Shown: positions 34,289 through 43,540, numbered from the stretch's first letter. The stretch: 64,000 nucleotides of DNA from Luteimicrobium xylanilyticum (GCF_009429125.1 NZ_CP045529.1:2604001-2668000); one strand, 5' to 3'. A program made the numbers and translations. Notes: generated by a model not told the origin, from the letters alone.

Positions 34289-35605
34289 TCAGTCGCGCCC
34301 GACCTCGGCGCCCAGGGCCGACAGCTTCTCCTGGAAGTGCTCGTAGCCGCGGTCGATGAGCGAGATCCCCCGGACCGTCGAGGTGCCCTTCGCCGTGAGC
34401 GCGGCGATCAGGTGGCTGAACCCGCCCCGCAGGTCGGGAACCTCGATCTCGGCGGCGGCGAGCGGCGTCGGGCCGGAGATCACCGCGGAGTGATGGAAGT
34501 TGCGCTGCCCGAACCGGCAGGGGCGACCCCCGAGGCACTCCTTGTAGACCTGGATCGTGGCACCCATCCCGCGCAGCGCGTCCGTGAACCCGAACCGGTT
34601 CTCGTAGACGGTCTCGTGGACGATCGACAGGCCCTTGGCCTGCGTGAGGGCGACGACGAGCGGCTGCTGCCAGTCCGTCATGAAGCCGGGGTGAACGTCG
34701 GTCTCGAGCACGATCGCGTTGAGGTCGCCGCCCGGGTGGTAGAACCGGATGCCCTCGTCGTCGACCTCGAACTCGCCCCCGACCTTCCTGAACGTGTTGA
34801 GGAAGGTCATCATCTCGGGCTGCGTCGCGCCCTTGACGTAGACGTCGCCCGCGGTGGCGAGCGCCGCCGACGCCCACGAGGCGGCCTCGATGCGGTCCGC
34901 GAGCGCGGTGTGCCGGAAGCCCACGAGCCGGTCGACGCCCTCGACGCGGATCACCCGGTCGGTGTCCACGGAGATGACGGCGCCCATCTTCTGCAGGACG
35001 GCGATGAGGTCCATGATCTCGGGCTCGATCGCCGCGTTCGACAGCTCGGTCACGCCGTCGGCGCGGACGGCCGTGAGGAGGAGCTGCTCGGTCGCGCCGA
35101 CGCTCGGGTACGGGAGCTCGACCTTGGTGCCGTGCAGGCCGCGCGGCGCCCGGATGTGGATGCCCTGCTCGCGCTTGTCCACGACCGCGCCGAACTGGCG
35201 CAGGATGTCGAGGTGGTAGTTGATCGGCCGGTCGCCGATGTGGCAGCCGCCGAGGTCGGGGATGAACGCCTCGCCGAGCCGGTGCAGCAGCGGGCCGCAG
35301 AACAGGATCGGGATGCGGCTCGAGCCCGCGTGGGCGTCGATGTCGGCGACGTGCGCGGACTCGACGTCGCGCGGGTCCAGCCGCAGCGTGCCGGCCACGG
35401 GGTCGGAGTCGACCCGGACGCCGTGCAGCTCGAGCAGACCGGTGACGACGTTGACGTCGCGGATCTGCGGCACGTTGCGCAGCTCGCTCGGCGTCTCGCC
35501 GAGCACCGAGGCGACCATCGCCTTCGAGACGAAGTTCTTCGCACCCCGGACGGTGATGGTCCCCTTGAGCGGGTTGCCGCCGTTGACGTACAGCAGATCT
35601 GACAT
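34289..35605 (-). CDS. murA: UDP-N-acetylglucosamine 1-carboxyvinyltransferase
   Basis: The 438-residue enzyme adds enolpyruvate from PEP to UDP-GlcNAc, the first committed step of peptidoglycan synthesis and the target of fosfomycin. The N-terminal KNFVSKAMVAS block matches the KNA-type substrate lysine region. The active-site loop is LGGCHIGDRP with the catalytic Cys near residue 118, so the fosfomycin-sensitive Cys is present rather than the Asp variant. ATG 35605 gives the family start MSDLLYVNGGNPLKGTITVRG. Confidence 0.95.
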   Translation of the reverse strand: MSDLLYVNGGNPLKGTITVRGAKNFVSKAMVASVLGETPSELRNVPQIRDVNVVTGLLELHGVRVDSDPVAGTLRLDPRDVESAHVADIDAHAGSSRIPILFCGPLLHRLGEAFIPDLGGCHIGDRPINYHLDILRQFGAVVDKREQGIHIRAPRGLHGTKVELPYPSVGATEQLLLTAVRADGVTELSNAAIEPEIMDLIAVLQKMGAVISVDTDRVIRVEGVDRLVGFRHTALADRIEAASWASAALATAGDVYVKGATQPEMMTFLNTFRKVGGEFEVDDEGIRFYHPGGDLNAIVLETDVHPGFMTDWQQPLVVALTQAKGLSIVHETVYENRFGFTDALRGMGATIQVYKECLGGRPCRFGQRNFHHSAVISGPTPLAAAEIEVPDLRGGFSHLIAALTAKGTSTVRGISLIDRGYEHFQEKLSALGAEVGRD

Positions 35606-35885
35606 AGGCCTATCGTCACCCACAGCTCGTCGTTCGCGCGCACAGGAGCGCCTGGCGCGGTGTGGCGCCGGTCTTCCGAATCCCCTCGGCCGGGCCGCGC
35701 ACCACGGTACGTCACCCGACACGCACCCCCCTACCGGCTCGCACGGCGCGCACGACGTCGTCGCAGCACCTCCACACTCGCCGACAAACCGCGCGAACCA
35801 CCCATCCCTTCCCGCCCACCCCACGGTGGCTTCGCGGAGCACCCCGCCAGCCCGGCTGCTTCGCGAGGATGTCGGCGGTCCGGGC
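35606..35885. other. Divergent intergenic region between murA and an oxidoreductase gene
   Basis: No gene is supported here. A perfect 10-bp palindrome ATAGGCCTAT (35604-35613) overlaps the murA start, and AGCCCGGCTGCTTCGCG at 35849-35865 recurs with one change at 63118-63134. No clear murA promoter could be assigned. Confidence 0.4.
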
Positions 35886-35891
35886 TAGCGT
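35886..35891 (+). promoter_or_regulatory. -10 box of a leaderless start (luciferase-like gene)
   Basis: TAGCGT lies seven bases before ATG 35899. Confidence 0.5.
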
Positions 35892-35898
35892 CGGCGCC

Positions 35899-36780
35899 AT
35901 GCGGATCGGGATCGTGGCGAGCACCACCATGGCAACGGAGTCGGTGGACCTCGCGGTCGAGGCGGAGCAGCACGGCTGGGACGGCGTCTTCACCTGGGAC
36001 GGCCTCAGCATCGGCTCGCAGGAGATGGTGGACCCGTGGGCCGTGCTCGCCGCGGCCGCGGTGCGCACCTCGCGCCTCGCGCTCGGGGCGATGGTCTTCG
36101 CGTTCCCACGCCGCCGTCCGTGGGAGATCGTCCGCCAGGCGGTGACCGTCGACCAGCTGTCGGGCGGCCGCCTCGTCCTGCCTGTCGGCGTCGGCGTCCT
36201 CGACGACGCGGGCTTCACCGCGGTCCCCGGGCAGCTCACCGGGCTGCGTGAGCGCGCTGAACTCCTGGACGACGCGCTGGCCTTCCTCGACCGCGCGTGG
36301 ACGGGCGAGCCGTTCGAGTTCGCGGGGACGCACACGAGCACGGGCGAGATGCGGTTCCTCCCCCGCCCCGTGGACCGGCCCGGGACCGGGCCTCGGGTTC
36401 CCGTCTGGCCCGTGGGCGTGTGGGACGCGGAGCGTCCCCCCGTCCGCTCGCTGGACCGCGCGCTGCGCGCCGACGGGATCGTCGTGCAGCTACGCGGTGA
36501 ACGTGCGTTCGACGACATCACGCCCGACGACGTCGCGAGCCTGGTCGCGTGGCTCGACGCGCGCCGCGACGCGCTCGGGCTCGAGCAGCCGACCGAGACG
36601 CCGTTCGACGTCGTGCTGCAGGGCATCCTGCCCGACGACGACCCGTCGGCCGCCCGCGAGCGCCTCGCCGCGCTGGGCGAGGCCGGGGCGACGTGGTGGG
36701 TCGAGTCGCGGTGGGACCCGGACACGGTGACGGCCGGGTCGCTCTTCGACCGGGTACGGCAGGGGCCGCCCGGCGCGTGA
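35899..36780 (+). CDS. Luciferase-like (LLM class) flavin-dependent oxidoreductase
   Basis: The 293-residue protein has the LLM TIM-barrel start MRIGIVASTTMATESVDLAVEAEQHGWDGVFTWD (Gln/His near 30) and the conserved RRRPWEIVRQAVTVDQLSGGRL block near residues 70-90. This family uses FMN or coenzyme F420 to oxidise or reduce small molecules; cofactor and substrate cannot be read. It stands alone, with a probable leaderless promoter, and ends head-on with leuD. Confidence 0.83.
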   Translation: MRIGIVASTTMATESVDLAVEAEQHGWDGVFTWDGLSIGSQEMVDPWAVLAAAAVRTSRLALGAMVFAFPRRRPWEIVRQAVTVDQLSGGRLVLPVGVGVLDDAGFTAVPGQLTGLRERAELLDDALAFLDRAWTGEPFEFAGTHTSTGEMRFLPRPVDRPGTGPRVPVWPVGVWDAERPPVRSLDRALRADGIVVQLRGERAFDDITPDDVASLVAWLDARRDALGLEQPTETPFDVVLQGILPDDDPSAARERLAALGEAGATWWVESRWDPDTVTAGSLFDRVRQGPPGA

Positions 36781-36788
36781 GACCACGC

Positions 36789-36817
36789 GTCCGGACGGCC
36801 CGTGCTCGGGACCGGAC
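36789..36817. terminator. Hairpin between the oxidoreductase gene and leuD
   Basis: Outer arms GTCCGG/CCGGAC and inner arms CCCG/CGGG with a TGCT loop form an imperfect stem between two convergent genes. Confidence 0.4.
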
Positions 36818-36823
36818 CCGAGG

Positions 36824-37462
36824 TCAGACGGCGGGGCGCGCGGCCTCGATCTCGACCTTCGGCAGGTGCTTGGCCGGAAGGGTCTGCGGGCGCCACGAGG
36901 CACGCGTCGCCTCGAACGCCGAGATCTCGTCGGCGTGCTGGAGCGTCAGACCGATGTCGTCGAGGCCCTCGAGCAACCGCCAGCGCGTGTAGTCGTCCAC
37001 GTGGAACGGCACGGTGATGTCGTCCGCGTGCACGGTGCGCTCGACGAGGTCGACGGTCACCTCGGTGCCGGGCGTGGTCTCGAGGATCTTCCAGAGGAGC
37101 TCGATGTCCTCCTGCGCGACGACGCCCGCGACCAGGCCCTGCTTGCCCGAGTTCCCGCGGAAGATGTCCGCGAAACGCGACGCGAGCACGACGCGGAACC
37201 CGTAGTCCTTGAGCGCCCAGACGGCGTGCTCGCGCGACGAGCCCGTACCGAAGTCAGGGCCGGCCACCAGCACGGAGCCGGCCTTGTAGGCGTCTTGGTT
37301 GAGCACGAACGACGGGTCGTTCCGCCAGGCGGAGAACAGCGCGTCCTCGAAGCCGGTGCGCGTGATCCGCTTGAGGTAGACGGCGGGGATGATCTGGTCG
37401 GTGTCGACGTTGCTGCGGCGCAGCGGAACCCCGACGCCCGTGTGGACGGTGAACTTCTCCAT
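36824..37462 (-). CDS. leuD: 3-isopropylmalate dehydratase small subunit
   Basis: The 212-residue swivel-domain subunit works with LeuC to isomerise 2- to 3-isopropylmalate in leucine synthesis. Family blocks are [21 protein letters not shown] and [22 protein letters not shown]. The RBS GGAAGGAAGAG precedes ATG 37462, 26 bases after leuC, so the two are one operon. Confidence 0.96.
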   Translation of the reverse strand: MEKFTVHTGVGVPLRRSNVDTDQIIPAVYLKRITRTGFEDALFSAWRNDPSFVLNQDAYKAGSVLVAGPDFGTGSSREHAVWALKDYGFRVVLASRFADIFRGNSGKQGLVAGVVAQEDIELLWKILETTPGTEVTVDLVERTVHADDITVPFHVDDYTRWRLLEGLDDIGLTLQHADEISAFEATRASWRPQTLPAKHLPKVEIEAARPAV

Positions 37463-37488
37463 GGGTCTCTTCCTTCCGGGAAGCGGGG

Positions 37489-39024
37489 TCAGGCCTGCGA
37501 GGCGGCGGACAGGACGGGCAGCCCGAGGTCCACGACGGCGGGAGCGTCGCCGTCGAACCCGGGGGCGCCGACGCCGTCGAGCGGCGAGCCGTCGAACGTC
37601 GTCAGGTCGACGTCACCGGGGAGGTCGAGGTCGGCGAGCGAGGACAGGGTGCCTCGGATCGCGGTCGCGGCGGCGACGAGCGGCGACACGAGGTGCGTGC
37701 GACCACCCTTGCCCTGGCGGCCCTCGAAGTTGCGGTTCGACGTCGACGCCGAGCGCTCGCCGGGGGCGAGCTGGTCGGGGTTCATGCCGAGGCACATCGA
37801 GCAGCCGGCGTTGCGCCACTCCGCACCGAAGTCCTTGAAGATCGCGTCGAGCCCCTCGGCCTCGGCCTGGAGGCGCACTCGTGCCGAGGCCGGGACCACG
37901 AGCACACGAACGTCCTGCGCCTTCACGCGCCCCTGGAGCACCTTGGCGACAGAGCGCAGGTCCTCGATGCGGCCGTTGGTGCACGAGCCGATGAAGACCG
38001 TGTCGACCTTGACGTCGCGCAGCGGTACACCGGGCTCGAGGCCCATGTACTCGAGCGCACGCTCGGCCGCGACGCGCTCGTTGGCGTCGGCGATCTCGGC
38101 GGGCACCGGCACGTTGGCCGACAGGGGCAGGCCCTGCCCGGGGTTGGTGCCCCAGGTCACGAAGGGCTCGAGGTCGGCGGCCCGGAGCACCACCTCGGCG
38201 TCGAACTCGGCGTCGTCGTCGGAGCGCAGCGTGCGCCAGTACTCGACCGCGGCGTCCCAGTCCTCGCCCTCGGGGGCGTGCGGGCGTCCCTTGAGGTACT
38301 CGAACGTGGTGTCGTCGGGGGCGATCATGCCGGCGCGTGCACCGGCCTCGATCGACATGTTGCAGATCGTCATCCGGGCCTCCATGGAGAGCCTGCGGAT
38401 GGCCTCGCCGCGGTACTCGAGCACGTAGCCCTGACCGCCGCCGGTGCCGATCTTCGCGATGATCGCGAGGATGATGTCCTTGCTCGTCGTCCCGGGGGGC
38501 AGCTCGCCGTCGACCGTGATCGCCATGGTCTTGAAGGGCGCGAGCGGCAGCGTCTGGGTCGCGAGCACGTGCTCGACCTCGGACGTGCCGATGCCGAACG
38601 CGAGCGCACCGAACGCGCCGTGCGTCGAGGTGTGCGAGTCGCCGCAGACCACGGTCAGGCCGGGCTGCGTGAGACCGAGCTGCGGGCCGACCTGGTGGAC
38701 GATGCCCTGGTCCGCGTCGCCGAGCGAGTGGATCCGGACGCCGAACTCGGCGGCGTTCGCCCGCAGGGTGTCGATCTGCTTGCGGCTCGTCTCGTCCGCG
38801 ATCGGCAGGTCGATGTCGAGCGTCGGGGTGTTGTGGTCCTCGGTCGCGAGCGTGAGGTCGGGGCGGCGCACGGGGCGACCGGCGAGCCGGAGGCCCTCGA
38901 AGGCCTGGGGGCTCGTCACCTCGTGCACGAGGTGGAGGTCGATGTAGAGGAGGTCCGGCGACCCGTCGGTGCCACGGCGCACCAGGTGCGCCTGCCAGAC
39001 CTTCTCCGCCAGCGTGCCGGCCAT
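37489..39024 (-). CDS. leuC: 3-isopropylmalate dehydratase large subunit
   Basis: The 511-residue aconitase-family subunit carries the [4Fe-4S] cluster ligands in IGSCTNGR (Cys near residue 346) and the [10 protein letters not shown] pair (near 408-411), and the substrate motif [16 protein letters not shown] 39024 gives the usual [15 protein letters not shown] start. A -10-like TAGTAT at 39104-39099 and a large inverted repeat next to the divergent IclR gene suggest regulation by leucine status. Confidence 0.96.
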   Translation of the reverse strand: MAGTLAEKVWQAHLVRRGTDGSPDLLYIDLHLVHEVTSPQAFEGLRLAGRPVRRPDLTLATEDHNTPTLDIDLPIADETSRKQIDTLRANAAEFGVRIHSLGDADQGIVHQVGPQLGLTQPGLTVVCGDSHTSTHGAFGALAFGIGTSEVEHVLATQTLPLAPFKTMAITVDGELPPGTTSKDIILAIIAKIGTGGGQGYVLEYRGEAIRRLSMEARMTICNMSIEAGARAGMIAPDDTTFEYLKGRPHAPEGEDWDAAVEYWRTLRSDDDAEFDAEVVLRAADLEPFVTWGTNPGQGLPLSANVPVPAEIADANERVAAERALEYMGLEPGVPLRDVKVDTVFIGSCTNGRIEDLRSVAKVLQGRVKAQDVRVLVVPASARVRLQAEAEGLDAIFKDFGAEWRNAGCSMCLGMNPDQLAPGERSASTSNRNFEGRQGKGGRTHLVSPLVAAATAIRGTLSSLADLDLPGDVDLTTFDGSPLDGVGAPGFDGDAPAVVDLGLPVLSAASQA

Positions 39025-39098
39025 GGGGGTGTCCTCTCGTTCCTTCGCGGTGCGCGTCGCCGTCAGGTCCCGGGGCGAGCCGGGTGGGCGGCGCGGCG

Positions 39099-39104
39099 AT
39101 ACTA
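39099..39104 (-). promoter_or_regulatory. Candidate -10 box of leuCD
   Basis: Minus-strand TAGTAT, 75 bp upstream of leuC and immediately below the inverted repeat at 39108-39158; no clear -35. Confidence 0.5.
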
Positions 39105-39107
39105 CGC

Positions 39108-39172
39108 GCCGAATCCTGGCGCATTTGCATCTCAGCGGCTGAGACGCCAGTATTCGGCCTATGGACAATACT
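39108..39172. promoter_or_regulatory. Nested dyads between leuC and the IclR gene (regulator site)
   Basis: GCCGAATCCTGGCG (39108-39121) and CGCCAGTATTCGGC (39145-39158) are inverted with one mismatch. Inside them TCTCAG-CGG-CTGAGA (39130-39144) is a second perfect dyad. A third, AGTATT (39149-39154) with AATACT (39167-39172), overlaps the IclR start. This is the expected location for NdgR/LtbR-type binding. Confidence 0.6.
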
Positions 39173-39880
39173 AGCGGAGTCGGCGTGCTCGACAAGGCAG
39201 CGTCCGTCCTGAGCGCTCTCGAGGCCGGACCCGCGACGTTGGCCCAGCTCGTGGTGTCGACGGGGCTCGCGCGCCCGACGGCACACCGGCTCGCGGTCGC
39301 GCTCGAGAACCTGCGGTTCGTGTCGCGCGACATGCAGGGCCGGTTCGTGCTCGGCCCACGGCTCAACGAGCTCGCGACCGCCGCCGGCGAGGACCGACTG
39401 CTCGCGGCCGCGAATCCCGTGCTGACCGCGCTGCGCGACCACACGGGCGAGAGCGCGCAGCTCTACCGGCGCCAGGGCGACCTGCGCATCTGCGTCGCGA
39501 CGGCCGAGCGCCCCGTGGGTCTGCGCGACTCGATCCCGGTCGGCGCCACGCTGACGATGGGGGCCGGCTCCGCCGCCCAGATCCTCCTCGCCTGGGAGGA
39601 GCCCGACCGGCTCCACCGCGGCCTGAGGGACGCGAAGTTCACCGCGACGATCCTGTCGGGCGTGCGGCGGCGCGGCTGGGCGCAGTCCGTCGGCGAGCGT
39701 GAGCTCGGGGTCGCGTCCGTGTCCGCCCCGGTCCGCAACCAGTCCGGCCGCGTCGTCGCGGGGGTGTCCATCTCGGGTCCGGTCGAGCGCCTGTCGCGTC
39801 AGCCGGGTCGACTCCACGCGCCTGCGGTCGTCGCGGCCGCGAACCGGCTTACCGAGGTCCTCGCCCGCGCCGGCGAGTGA
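39161..39880 (+). CDS. IclR-family regulator, NdgR/LtbR-like
   Basis: The 239-residue protein has an N-terminal winged helix-turn-helix (about residues 8-70, with [14 protein letters not shown]) and the IclR C-terminal effector domain. The start [23 protein letters not shown] and the divergent position from leuCD match the actinobacterial regulator called NdgR in streptomycetes and LtbR in corynebacteria, which controls leucine and other amino-acid genes. ATG 39161 lies within the dyad region, so it probably regulates itself too. Its last 32 bases overlap the next minus-strand gene. Confidence 0.88.
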   Translation: MDNTSGVGVLDKAASVLSALEAGPATLAQLVVSTGLARPTAHRLAVALENLRFVSRDMQGRFVLGPRLNELATAAGEDRLLAAANPVLTALRDHTGESAQLYRRQGDLRICVATAERPVGLRDSIPVGATLTMGAGSAAQILLAWEEPDRLHRGLRDAKFTATILSGVRRRGWAQSVGERELGVASVSAPVRNQSGRVVAGVSISGPVERLSRQPGRLHAPAVVAAANRLTEVLARAGE

Positions 39881-40841
39881 GGCCGAGCCCGAACCGGCCC
39901 CGGCGGGACAGGTTCGGCGGGAGCATGCCTGCTGGCATGCTGTCCGACGCCGGCCACGCCGCCGGCTCCACCGGCACCCCACGATCGGTCCCGGCCGGGC
40001 CTCCCGAGGCTGCTCCGCCGCCGTCGCTGCCACCGTGGCCACGCGCCCGCGGTGCGGCCGCGGGCGCGGACGCCTCGCCGAGAGCTCCCGCGGCGGACCG
40101 GGACGGGACCGCCCGAGATCCCGTCCCTGACGCCGCCGTCGGGGCGAACGAAGGCGGAGGAGGCGGGGGAACGGCGGGAAGCTCACCCGTCGGCGCGGCC
40201 GAGAAGCCCGCTGCGGCGCTGGTGTCGGCGGGTCGCTCCTGCGCCCGCGAGGATGCTCCGGCCGCTCCCCTGCCGACGCCCCCTGCCCGCGGCGTCACGC
40301 CGGGCACGGGGACCTCGCCACCGAAGAGCGTGTCGCAGATGCTGCGGTACGTGGCGTCGGGGTGCGCGACCCAGTCGATCCGCCGCATGGCCTGGTCCTG
40401 GCCCGCCGACTCGAGGACGAACCGGCCGTAGCCGAGCAGCCGTCCGAGCGGGGTGCGCGTGTAGCTCATGTCGGTGACCTTGCCGAGCGGCAGCATCGCG
40501 ACCTTGCGCGAGATGAACCCGGACGTGAGCAGCAGACGCTTGTCGGTCGCCACGAACCACTCGAGGCGCCACTCGAAGAGCCGGTACAGCGCACGGCCGA
40601 TCGGGATGAGAGCGAGCCACCACAGAAGGCCGGCGTCGACCTGGAAGCCTCGTTCGACGACCGTGACGAGCGCGGCGGCCACCACGAGCCCCAGGGCCGC
40701 GGTCGCCACAGGCTCCGCGACCGAGGCCCAGTGGCGGTGGCTCGCGACGACGACCCGCTCCGCCGGCAGGACGATCTGCCGGAGCACCGCGGCGGCCCGG
40801 GGGTCGTGCCGGGCGGCGCCCTCGGCGCCGCGCGGGGTCAT
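39849..40841 (-). CDS. Membrane-anchored bacterial PH-domain protein with long Pro/Ala tail
   Basis: The 330-residue protein has two hydrophobic helices (about residues 45-80) followed by a bPH2-type domain with the blocks FVATDKRLLLTSGFISRKVAMLPLGKVTDMSYTRT and LGYGRFVLESAGQDQAMRRIDWV. These YdbS/YdbT-like domains are cytoplasmic and of unknown ligand. From about residue 180 the chain is a low-complexity Ala/Pro/Gly/Ser region with a polyproline run, ending in an Arg-rich tail. The tail is longer than I expect for the family. Its 3' end overlaps the IclR gene. Confidence 0.78.
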   Translation of the reverse strand: MTPRGAEGAARHDPRAAAVLRQIVLPAERVVVASHRHWASVAEPVATAALGLVVAAALVTVVERGFQVDAGLLWWLALIPIGRALYRLFEWRLEWFVATDKRLLLTSGFISRKVAMLPLGKVTDMSYTRTPLGRLLGYGRFVLESAGQDQAMRRIDWVAHPDATYRSICDTLFGGEVPVPGVTPRAGGVGRGAAGASSRAQERPADTSAAAGFSAAPTGELPAVPPPPPPSFAPTAASGTGSRAVPSRSAAGALGEASAPAAAPRARGHGGSDGGGAASGGPAGTDRGVPVEPAAWPASDSMPAGMLPPNLSRRGRFGLGLTRRRGRGPR

Positions 40842-40857
40842 GCGACCACGCTCCGGT

Positions 40858-41028
40858 TCACTTCCCGACGAGCGCCGAGAAGAAGTTGCCGATGCCCTCG
40901 AACGCCTGGACGATCACGTCCCCGATGCCCTTGATGACGTCGGCCGCCTTGTCGGGGCTCTTGACGATCGCGTAGACCAGGAACGCCACGACGAACCAGA
41001 TCAGGACCGTCTTCGCCTTGCCGGGCAT
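40858..41028 (-). CDS. Small single-pass membrane protein
   Basis: The 56-residue protein begins MPGKAKTVLIWFVVAFLVYAIVKSP, so it has one transmembrane helix near its N-terminus, followed by an amphipathic helix (ADVIKGIGDVIVQAFEGIGNFFSAL). I recognise the pattern of a small actinobacterial conserved protein but no function. The RBS CGAGGAG precedes ATG 41028. It lies 16 bases upstream of the PH-domain gene on the same strand, so the two are probably one operon. Confidence 0.65.
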   Translation of the reverse strand: MPGKAKTVLIWFVVAFLVYAIVKSPDKAADVIKGIGDVIVQAFEGIGNFFSALVGK

Positions 41029-41169
41029 CGCAGCTCCTCGGGATCGCGTGTGCGTCGGGACGGGGTGGGACAGGTGGGGACGCGTGCGGCAGTTTACCCA
41101 TCGGGGCTGTTTCCGTGGTTTTCGACACGCCCCGGGCGTGCCGCGCCGCACGCTGCCGGGAACGGCAGG

Positions 41170-41203
41170 AGGCCCGGTCATCCTGAGTCGGATGACCGGG
41201 CCT
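41170..41203 (-). terminator. Strong stem-loop terminator after the tRNA genes
   Basis: Bases 41170-41183 pair perfectly with 41190-41203 (14 bp, loop TGAGTC), six bases beyond the 3' end of tRNA-Glu on the minus strand. Confidence 0.8.
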
Positions 41204-41209
41204 CGCTTG

Positions 41210-41282
41210 TACCCCCAACGGGATTTGAACCCGTGTTACCGCCGTGAGAGGGCGACGTCCTAGGCCGCTAGACGATGGGGGC
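41210..41282 (-). tRNA. tRNA-Glu (anticodon CTC)
   Basis: The minus strand folds as a 73-nt tRNA: acceptor GCCCCCA pairs with TGGGGGT (a G-U at position 1), the D arm contains GTCTAGCGGCCTAGGAC, the anticodon loop CTCTCAC gives CTC, and the T arm is CGGGTTCAAATCCCG. CCA is not encoded. It lies 94 bp downstream of tRNA-Gln on the same strand. Confidence 0.95.
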
Positions 41283-41376
41283 CTGTGACCGGTGAGCGCT
41301 TCGCGTTCACCTGCCGGATGAGAACTCTACCGCATGTTTCCCGTGGTCATGACCGCGAGAAGCGGAGCGATCTCCG

Positions 41377-41448
41377 CTGGGGTACCAGGACTCGAACCTA
41401 GACTAAGTGGACCAGAACCACTCGTGCTGCCAATTACACCATACCCCA
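41377..41448 (-). tRNA. tRNA-Gln (anticodon CTG)
   Basis: The minus strand folds as a 72-nt tRNA with acceptor TGGGGTA/TACCCCA, discriminator G, D arm GTGTAATTGGCAGCAC, anticodon loop with CTG in GGTTCTGGTCC and T arm CTAGGTTCGAGTCCTGG. CCA is not encoded. In actinobacteria Gln-tRNA is usually formed via misacylation by GluRS; gltX lies 4 kb away. Confidence 0.95.
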
Positions 41449-41576
41449 TGGGGGTAATCGTCCTGTGCGAGGCCTCTCTCCGAGAGGCTGTCCGCAGGAC
41501 TCCTACCGACCGAGAACACTACCGGACGGGACCGGGCAGCGCCAAAACGCGTGCTCCGCCGTGCTGGGATGAGCTC

Positions 41577-42350
41577 ATGACCGATGACGACCGCTCCCAC
41601 CGCGCGGCCAGGGCCGCCTCCTTCGACCAAGGGGCCGAGGCGTACGCCCGCGTCCGGCCGGGCTATCCCGCCGACGCCGTCGGCTGGCTGCTCGACGGTG
41701 TCGGCACCGCTTCCGGCCCGGCACGCGTGCTCGACCTCGCTGCAGGGACCGGTCGGCTGACCGAGCGGCTCGTGGCACGAGACCTCGACGTGGTCGCCGT
41801 GGACGCCTCCCGGGCGATGCTGTCCGAGCTCGCGGCACGCCTGCCGACCGTCGAGACGCGCGTGGGGACGGCGGAGTCGATCCCCCTGGCCGACGGGTCC
41901 GTCGACGCGGTCCTGGTCGCGACGGCGTGGCACTGGTTCGACGAGGCCGCCGCGGGCCGCGAGCTCGCCCGGGTGCTGCGGCCGGGCGGCCGGCTCGGGA
42001 TCGTCCGCAACGACCGCGACAGCTCCGTCGAGTGGGTCGCGGCGTTCGGCGACCTGCTCCACCACGGCGACGACCTGCAACGGCCCGAGGAGACGTTCGA
42101 CCCCCACCCGGGTGCCGCCTTCGGCCCCCTCGGACGCGCGGACTTCCCGTGGGCCGACACCATCGCGCCGGTGGGGCTCCGCGCCCTCGCCGGTACCCGC
42201 AGCCACCTGCTCACGCTGCCCGACGCCGAGCGTCAGGCGATCCTCGACCAGGTCGACCGCCTCGCAGCCACGCACCCCGACCTCGTCGGTCGCGAGACCG
42301 TGCCACTCCCCTACGTCGCACGCTGCGTCCGTGCCGACCGGGTCGCCTGA
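41577..42350 (+). CDS. Class I SAM-dependent methyltransferase
   Basis: The 257-residue protein starts AASFDQGAEAYARVRPGYP, as in the UbiE/Methyltransf_11-type family, with the SAM motif VLDLAAGTGRLTERL (about residues 50-64), acidic motif II VVAVDAS and VLVATAWHWFD. Substrate is unknown. ATG 41577 is chosen as the first residue of the conserved fold; it has no good RBS, so a leaderless start is possible. It ends five bases from yeiH on the other strand. Confidence 0.83.
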   Translation: MTDDDRSHRAARAASFDQGAEAYARVRPGYPADAVGWLLDGVGTASGPARVLDLAAGTGRLTERLVARDLDVVAVDASRAMLSELAARLPTVETRVGTAESIPLADGSVDAVLVATAWHWFDEAAAGRELARVLRPGGRLGIVRNDRDSSVEWVAAFGDLLHHGDDLQRPEETFDPHPGAAFGPLGRADFPWADTIAPVGLRALAGTRSHLLTLPDAERQAILDQVDRLAATHPDLVGRETVPLPYVARCVRADRVA

Positions 42351-42354
42351 GGCG

Positions 42355-43476
42355 TCACCCGAGCGCGAGCGCCGCGCCGAGCGCGACCGCGGTCGCGACC
42401 CCGGCGCTCGCAGCACCGAGGACGACGACACGGCCTCCGGTACGGACGAGCTCGCGCACGTCGACCGCGAGACCCATCGCGAACAGCGCGGCCGCGAACA
42501 GCACGTTCGACGTCTGCGTCGCGAGGTGGACGACGCCGTCGGGCACGACGCCGAGCGACCGGACCACGACGGCCGCCAGGAAGCCGACGACGAAGAGCGG
42601 CACCGGCGCGGCCCGGCGGCCGGTCGCCACGGTGCCGCTCCGGCCGGCCGCGACCGCCGCGCGTCGTCGCGACCGTGTGACGGCCACGCCCGCGCACGCC
42701 ACGAGCGGGGCGAGCAGCACGACGCGCGCGAGCTTCGTCACGGTCGCGACGGCGAGCGCCGCCGGCGAGACGGCTCCCGCCGCCGCGACGACCTGCGCGA
42801 CCTCCTGGACGCTCGCTCCGATCCAGAGCCCCGCCCGGTGGTCGCCCAGCCCGAGGACGCCGACGAGCCACGGGAGCACGACGATCGCCAGCGAGCCGAA
42901 GATCGTCACGAGGGCGAGGGCCGCGGCCGCGTCGTCGTCGTGCTCCTCGTCGGGGTCGACGGCGCCCTTCATCGCACTGACGGCCGCGGCGCCGCAGATC
43001 GCGAAGCCCGTGGCCACGAGGAGGCTCGTGGCGCGCGGGAGGCGCAGCGCGCGACCGAGGAGGACGGTTCCGCCGAGCGTCGCCACGACGGTCACGGCGA
43101 CGACCGTGAGGCCCCGCCAGCCGAGCGCGAGGACCTGCGGCAGCGAGAGCTGGAGTCCGAGCAGCACGACGCCGGTCCGCAGGCCGTGCTTGGCAGTCCA
43201 GGCGGCGCCGGGGTGCGCGACGCGCAGAGCGCGCGACCCGGCCGGACGCACGCGCACGACGGTGCTCACGACGATCCCGAGGACCAACGCCAGCACGGGC
43301 ACCGACAGCATCGGGACGAGCGCGTGCGCGCCGATCACGAGTGCCGCTGCCGCCGCACAGACGGTCAGGCCGCGCCACGGCCCGACGACGGGCCCCGCGG
43401 CGGGGGACGCCGCCGACGTCTGCGGGGCGTCGGGCGGGACGGTCGTGCGGGCGAGGCGAGGCGGGGTGCCGTTCAT
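42355..43476 (-). CDS. YeiH/UPF0324-family transporter (putative sulfate exporter family)
   Basis: The 373-residue integral membrane protein has about ten hydrophobic helices and the UPF0324 signatures LRTGVVLLGLQLSLPQ, FAICGAAAVSAMKGAV and WIGASVQEVAQVVAA. The family is annotated as putative sulfate or anion exporters, but the substrate is not established. ATG 43476 is close to the divergent LysR gene, an arrangement like yeiH-yeiE, so the regulator probably controls it. Confidence 0.87.
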   Translation of the reverse strand: MNGTPPRLARTTVPPDAPQTSAASPAAGPVVGPWRGLTVCAAAAALVIGAHALVPMLSVPVLALVLGIVVSTVVRVRPAGSRALRVAHPGAAWTAKHGLRTGVVLLGLQLSLPQVLALGWRGLTVVAVTVVATLGGTVLLGRALRLPRATSLLVATGFAICGAAAVSAMKGAVDPDEEHDDDAAAALALVTIFGSLAIVVLPWLVGVLGLGDHRAGLWIGASVQEVAQVVAAAGAVSPAALAVATVTKLARVVLLAPLVACAGVAVTRSRRRAAVAAGRSGTVATGRRAAPVPLFVVGFLAAVVVRSLGVVPDGVVHLATQTSNVLFAAALFAMGLAVDVRELVRTGGRVVVLGAASAGVATAVALGAALALG

Positions 43477-43534
43477 ACCCCCACGGTGCGGGCAGCGCCT
43501 GACCGCCGGAACCCCGCACCTGCCGTCCGGGTCA

Positions 43535-43540
43535 TAGCAT
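43535..43540 (+). promoter_or_regulatory. -10 box of a leaderless start (LysR gene)
   Basis: TAGCAT lies six bases before ATG 43547. Confidence 0.5.

Noticed and set aside
41210-41448. Prophage or island integration at the tRNA genes
   Set aside because: No integrase, no repeat of the tRNA 3' ends and only housekeeping genes on both sides.
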